Source: JAHJUB01 sp041653615 [NCBI: Candidatus Ratteibacteria bacterium] (lineage in GTDB: Bacteria; Ratteibacteria; UBA8468; MWAK01). From it: DNA of 64,000 bases. Position numbers and translations under genes: made by a program. Location of the stretch: NCBI GenBank assembly GCA_041653615.1, contig JBAZEZ010000009.1, positions 6,194 to 70,193 of the forward strand, given 5' to 3'. The notes under the pieces were generated by a model. The model had not been told where the DNA came from. It was given only the letters and a program-made list of their open reading frames with translations, and ran no database searches. Shown here piece by piece: positions 61,834 through 64,000 of this stretch (the first letter of the stretch is position 1; every line of letters begins with the position of its first letter).

Positions 61834-63045
61834 TTAGATAACCATACGCTCCGGTACAACGACGATTCCGGTGTCGGTAACCGTAAAACGCTTGCGGTCT
61901 TCTTCCGGGTTATAACCGATCCGGAAACCCTCCGGAACTTTCACGTGTTTATCAATGATGGCCCTTCGAATTTTCGCGTGACGGCCAATATCTACCCCCT
62001 CCATGATAACCGAATCCTCTATTTCGCTATAACTGTGAATAAAAACACCGGCCGAAATAATGGAGTGGACAACCTTCGCGCCGCTCACAATAGAACCGTC
62101 TCCGATGAGAGAGTCCAGAACCTGACCGCAGCGGTCCGAATCTCGAAAGACGGTCTTGGCCGGAGGCAGAGGAGGCTGATAGGTCCGAATCGGCCAGGTT
62201 GATTCGTAAAGATCAAGCTGCGGCGTCACCGAAACAAGATCCATACTGGCTTCGTAATACGCCTCTAATGTTCCGACGTCTCGCCAGTACTTTCCTTTTC
62301 CTTCACACCAATCCTGGAAAGGAAAGACCCAGACCGGTTGACCTTCCTGGATTAAGCGCGGCAGAATATCGCGGCCAAAATCGTGGGAACTGTTCTTTAG
62401 CTTCGTGTCGGCAATCACCTCCCGCACCAGGGCGTCGGTCTGAAAAAGATAGATTCCCATTGAAATCAAAGCCCGACCCGGAACACCGGGTATTGCTCTG
62501 GGCGCTTTCGGTTTTTCCTCAAACGAAACAATCCGGTTGTCCCGGTCAATTTCCAGGACGCCAAAACGATGGGCTTCTGAAATGGGAATATCCATAACCG
62601 CCACGGTTATTTCCGCGTTCCGTGACCGGTGGAACTCAATCATCGGCCGGTAGTCCATTTTATAGATGTGGTCACCGGCTAAAATCAAAACCAATTCACT
62701 TTTCTCCCTCTCCAGGGTATAGATGTTCTGAAAAATCGCATCCGCGGTCCCCCGGTACCAATCATCGCTGACACGCTGCTGGGCAGGCAGAATGGTAACA
62801 TACTCTCCCAATTCCGGATTCAAAATATTCCAACCCAACCGGATGTGCCGGTCCAAAGAAATAGATTTGTACTGGGTAAGCATGAATATCTGACGCAGGC
62901 CCGAATTAATGCAGTTACTCAAAGGAAAGTCGACAATACGGTAATTGCCCCCGAACGGCACCGCCGGTTTCGCCCGGTCCTTGGTAAGCGGATAAAGCCG
63001 TTCCCCTTTTCCTCCGGCCAACAGAAAAACAAGCGTCTTAACCAT
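61834..63045 (-). CDS. glgC: Glucose-1-phosphate adenylyltransferase
   Basis: Makes ADP-glucose for glycogen. The 403 residues have LAGGKGERLYPLTKDRAKPA (nucleotide and activator sites), NCINSGLRQIFMLTQYKS, and the C-terminal beta-helix hexapeptides (VIMEGVDIGRHAKIRRAII). With glgB it implies glycogen storage; glgA is not in the window. Confidence 0.97.
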   Translation of the reverse strand: MVKTLVFLLAGGKGERLYPLTKDRAKPAVPFGGNYRIVDFPLSNCINSGLRQIFMLTQYKSISLDRHIRLGWNILNPELGEYVTILPAQQRVSDDWYRGTADAIFQNIYTLEREKSELVLILAGDHIYKMDYRPMIEFHRSRNAEITVAVMDIPISEAHRFGVLEIDRDNRIVSFEEKPKAPRAIPGVPGRALISMGIYLFQTDALVREVIADTKLKNSSHDFGRDILPRLIQEGQPVWVFPFQDWCEGKGKYWRDVGTLEAYYEASMDLVSVTPQLDLYESTWPIRTYQPPLPPAKTVFRDSDRCGQVLDSLIGDGSIVSGAKVVHSIISAGVFIHSYSEIEDSVIMEGVDIGRHAKIRRAIIDKHVKVPEGFRIGYNPEEDRKRFTVTDTGIVVVPERMVI

Positions 63046-63056
63046 GTAGGAGTTAT

Positions 63057-63752
63057 TTAAATGTAAACCTCAACCTTGGCCTTTTTTCTTAACTGCTGAT
63101 ACCAGTTTTCAAAAAAATCACTTGCTTTTTGACTGAAGATGGCCTTACGCAAATCTTCGTCATTAACTTTGTCCGGCGTCAAAGAATATTTCTTCCGGTA
63201 ATCAACCAAATCCTGGTCGGTAACCTTAATCTGCCCTTCGCTGCCCACCAGGTTCTGGAGCTTTCGCAAAGACAGGTTTTTACGAATACCTTCCTCTATC
63301 TTTAACCATTCCTCGTCGGGCATGGCGGCTTCCGTTTCCTGAAAACGTCTTTCGTCAAAATTACCCTTTTCGTTTTTGAAAGAAGGGTCTCCCCGCACCA
63401 CGGCCAGCAGTTCCTGGTCAGTCACCTTGATATGACGACGCTTAATTTCACGGGAAATCACGATCTGCCGGATTAGGTCTTCCAACGCGGCTTTCTTGAT
63501 TTTTGCCATCTCCGCGCTGTTTTCCGCCGGTTCCTGTTTGTAAAATTGACGGTATTGCTCAAGAATATCCTGCAGGTGATTAGCGTAATCGTCCCGGGAG
63601 ATGGCCTGCCGGTTTACCTTGGCCGCGAATGTTTCGCTGGTACTCCGCATTTGGGTACCCACGCCCCAGATAACAAAAGAGGGGATAATGACTATCGCCA
63701 GAACCCAAAAAATCCTTTTGGCTACTTTTTTCTTACCTAATATCCGTATCAT
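63057..63752 (-). CDS. SurA/PpiD-like periplasmic chaperone without parvulin domain
   Basis: 231 residues with an N-terminal membrane anchor (about 14-32) and the SurA_N-type helical domain: AKVNRQAISRDDYANHL, ALEDLIRQIVISREIKRR, VTDQELLAVVRGDPSF, FDERRFQETEA. The peptidyl-prolyl isomerase domain of full-length PpiD is absent, as the protein ends at KVEVYI. ATG 63752 with GGAG seven bases upstream is preferred over GTG 63755. Probably helps outer-membrane protein folding. Confidence 0.85.
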   Translation of the reverse strand: MIRILGKKKVAKRIFWVLAIVIIPSFVIWGVGTQMRSTSETFAAKVNRQAISRDDYANHLQDILEQYRQFYKQEPAENSAEMAKIKKAALEDLIRQIVISREIKRRHIKVTDQELLAVVRGDPSFKNEKGNFDERRFQETEAAMPDEEWLKIEEGIRKNLSLRKLQNLVGSEGQIKVTDQDLVDYRKKYSLTPDKVNDEDLRKAIFSQKASDFFENWYQQLRKKAKVEVYI

Positions 63753-63772
63753 CACTGTCTCCTCACTTCGTT

Positions 63773-63809
63773 CGTCGGGCAGGGTGTCTCACCTTCTCGC
63801 CGCCCGACG
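63773..63809 (-). terminator. Hairpin downstream of rsmI
   Basis: CGTCGGGC and GCCCGACG arms (8 bp) around a 21-base loop immediately after the rsmI stop codon. No T-tract, so a terminator role is uncertain. Confidence 0.4.
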
Positions 63810-64000
63810 CTAAATGCGTGCTCCTTCCTCGTCGCACTGCGTCCCTCTCCCACTTAAAATAATGATGAATTCACCCTTGACGCTTCCCTGAAGAAAATAA
63901 TCGCTCAGCTCTGACAACTTCCCCAACTTAATCTCTTCGAATTTCTTGGTCAGTTCCCGGCAAACCGTTGCCTCCCGGTCGCCGACCATGTCAAAAATAT
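63810..64000 (-). CDS. rsmI: rRNA small subunit methyltransferase I, C-terminal end (5' part outside window)
   Basis: The minus strand is open from the window edge to a TAG at 63810-63812. The translated residues IFDMVGDREATVCRELTKKF, then EEIKLGKLSEL and GSVKGEFIIILSG, match the end of RsmI (2'-O-methylation of C1402 of 16S rRNA, the residue whose base is methylated by RsmH). The last ten residues lie outside the family pattern. Only about 62 residues are present. Confidence 0.85.
   Translation of the reverse strand, partial: IFDMVGDREATVCRELTKKFEEIKLGKLSELSDYFLQGSVKGEFIIILSGRGTQCDEEGARI

Noticed and set aside
1-64000. CRISPR array, prophage genes or insertion-sequence transposase
   Set aside because: No regularly spaced direct repeats with unique spacers, no phage structural genes and no transposase ORF were found; the repeats present are short dispersed palindromes.

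Overview
The window is a chromosome segment from a diderm (Gram-negative-type) bacterium, most likely an uncultivated lineage. KdsB points to lipopolysaccharide, the MurE motif DNPR points to meso-diaminopimelate peptidoglycan, and there are lipoprotein signals and type IV pilin-like N-termini in the style common in Omnitrophota and other PVC-like candidate phyla. A methyltetrahydrofolate methyltransferase of the AcsE type hints at folate/corrinoid C1 chemistry. Protein similarity judged by eye does not fix the phylum. Most of the window is housekeeping, but it is unusually rich in short dispersed palindromes, and several of these lie inside genes.

Layout. 1-8.8 kb: C-terminal part of dnaE, a tRNA-Pro with partial tRNA copies beside it, acsE-like, xylB, then the overlapping run hisI-secD-secF and rsmD. 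8.9-16.6 kb: an accessory stretch with an AbiE-type toxin/antitoxin pair (DUF6922 plus AbiEii nucleotidyltransferase), an XRE regulator divergent from a strong promoter, two lipoproteins, two small membrane proteins, a HEAT-repeat protein and a 1014-residue secreted multidomain protein. 16.8-25 kb: a calcium-type P-ATPase, coaD, rpmF-plsX, def, rplY, pth and malic enzyme. 25-37.7 kb (minus strand): a division and cell-wall cluster (rsmH-ftsL-ftsI-murE-murF-mraY) carrying an extra pilin-like, Ig-type protein between murF and mraY and a pilin/HEAT/membrane operon after it; upstream lie the RNase P RNA gene, an RNase H family gene, a zinc-ribbon coiled-coil protein and ftsB. 38-45 kb: glgB, a radical SAM/SPASM enzyme translationally coupled to a membrane-anchored protein of unknown role, a DUF2178-like/XRE regulatory pair with a secreted protein, and an MFS transporter bracketed by two long structured elements. 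45-64 kb (minus strand): galT, gatA, trmD-rpsP, murA-prmC, prfA-rpmE-GerMN, pckG, pyrG, mntP-like, kdsB-aroK-aroC, a secreted protein, glgC, a SurA/PpiD-like chaperone and the 3' end of rsmI.

Repeats. At least six families of short palindromic elements are recognisable: A, about 100 bp with TTGGACGCAG-type ends, seven copies; B, GTGAATGGTGAATGGT type, five copies; C, GGGAGGGG..CCCCTCCC; D, CCCTCACC..GGGAGAGGG; E, GTCATTCCCGC..GCGGGAATGAC; F, TCCGCC..GGCGGA. They fill most intergenic gaps, abut or supply stop codons, and in murF, aroK and the P-ATPase they are read through in frame, adding peptides absent from the families. Family F hairpins also form two peripheral helices of the RNase P RNA.

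The most intriguing non-coding signal is a pair of about 175-bp elements placed immediately after the stop codons of the MFS gene and galT. They share a conserved core, but their paired arms differ in sequence while keeping complementarity. That is the signature expected of a selected RNA or single-stranded DNA fold, such as a structured RNA or an integron attC-like recombination site. Genes make sense together as cell-wall and division, translation, glycogen (glgB, glgC, galT), gluconeogenic (pckG, maeB) and aromatic amino acid (aroK, aroC) functions around these accessory islands.
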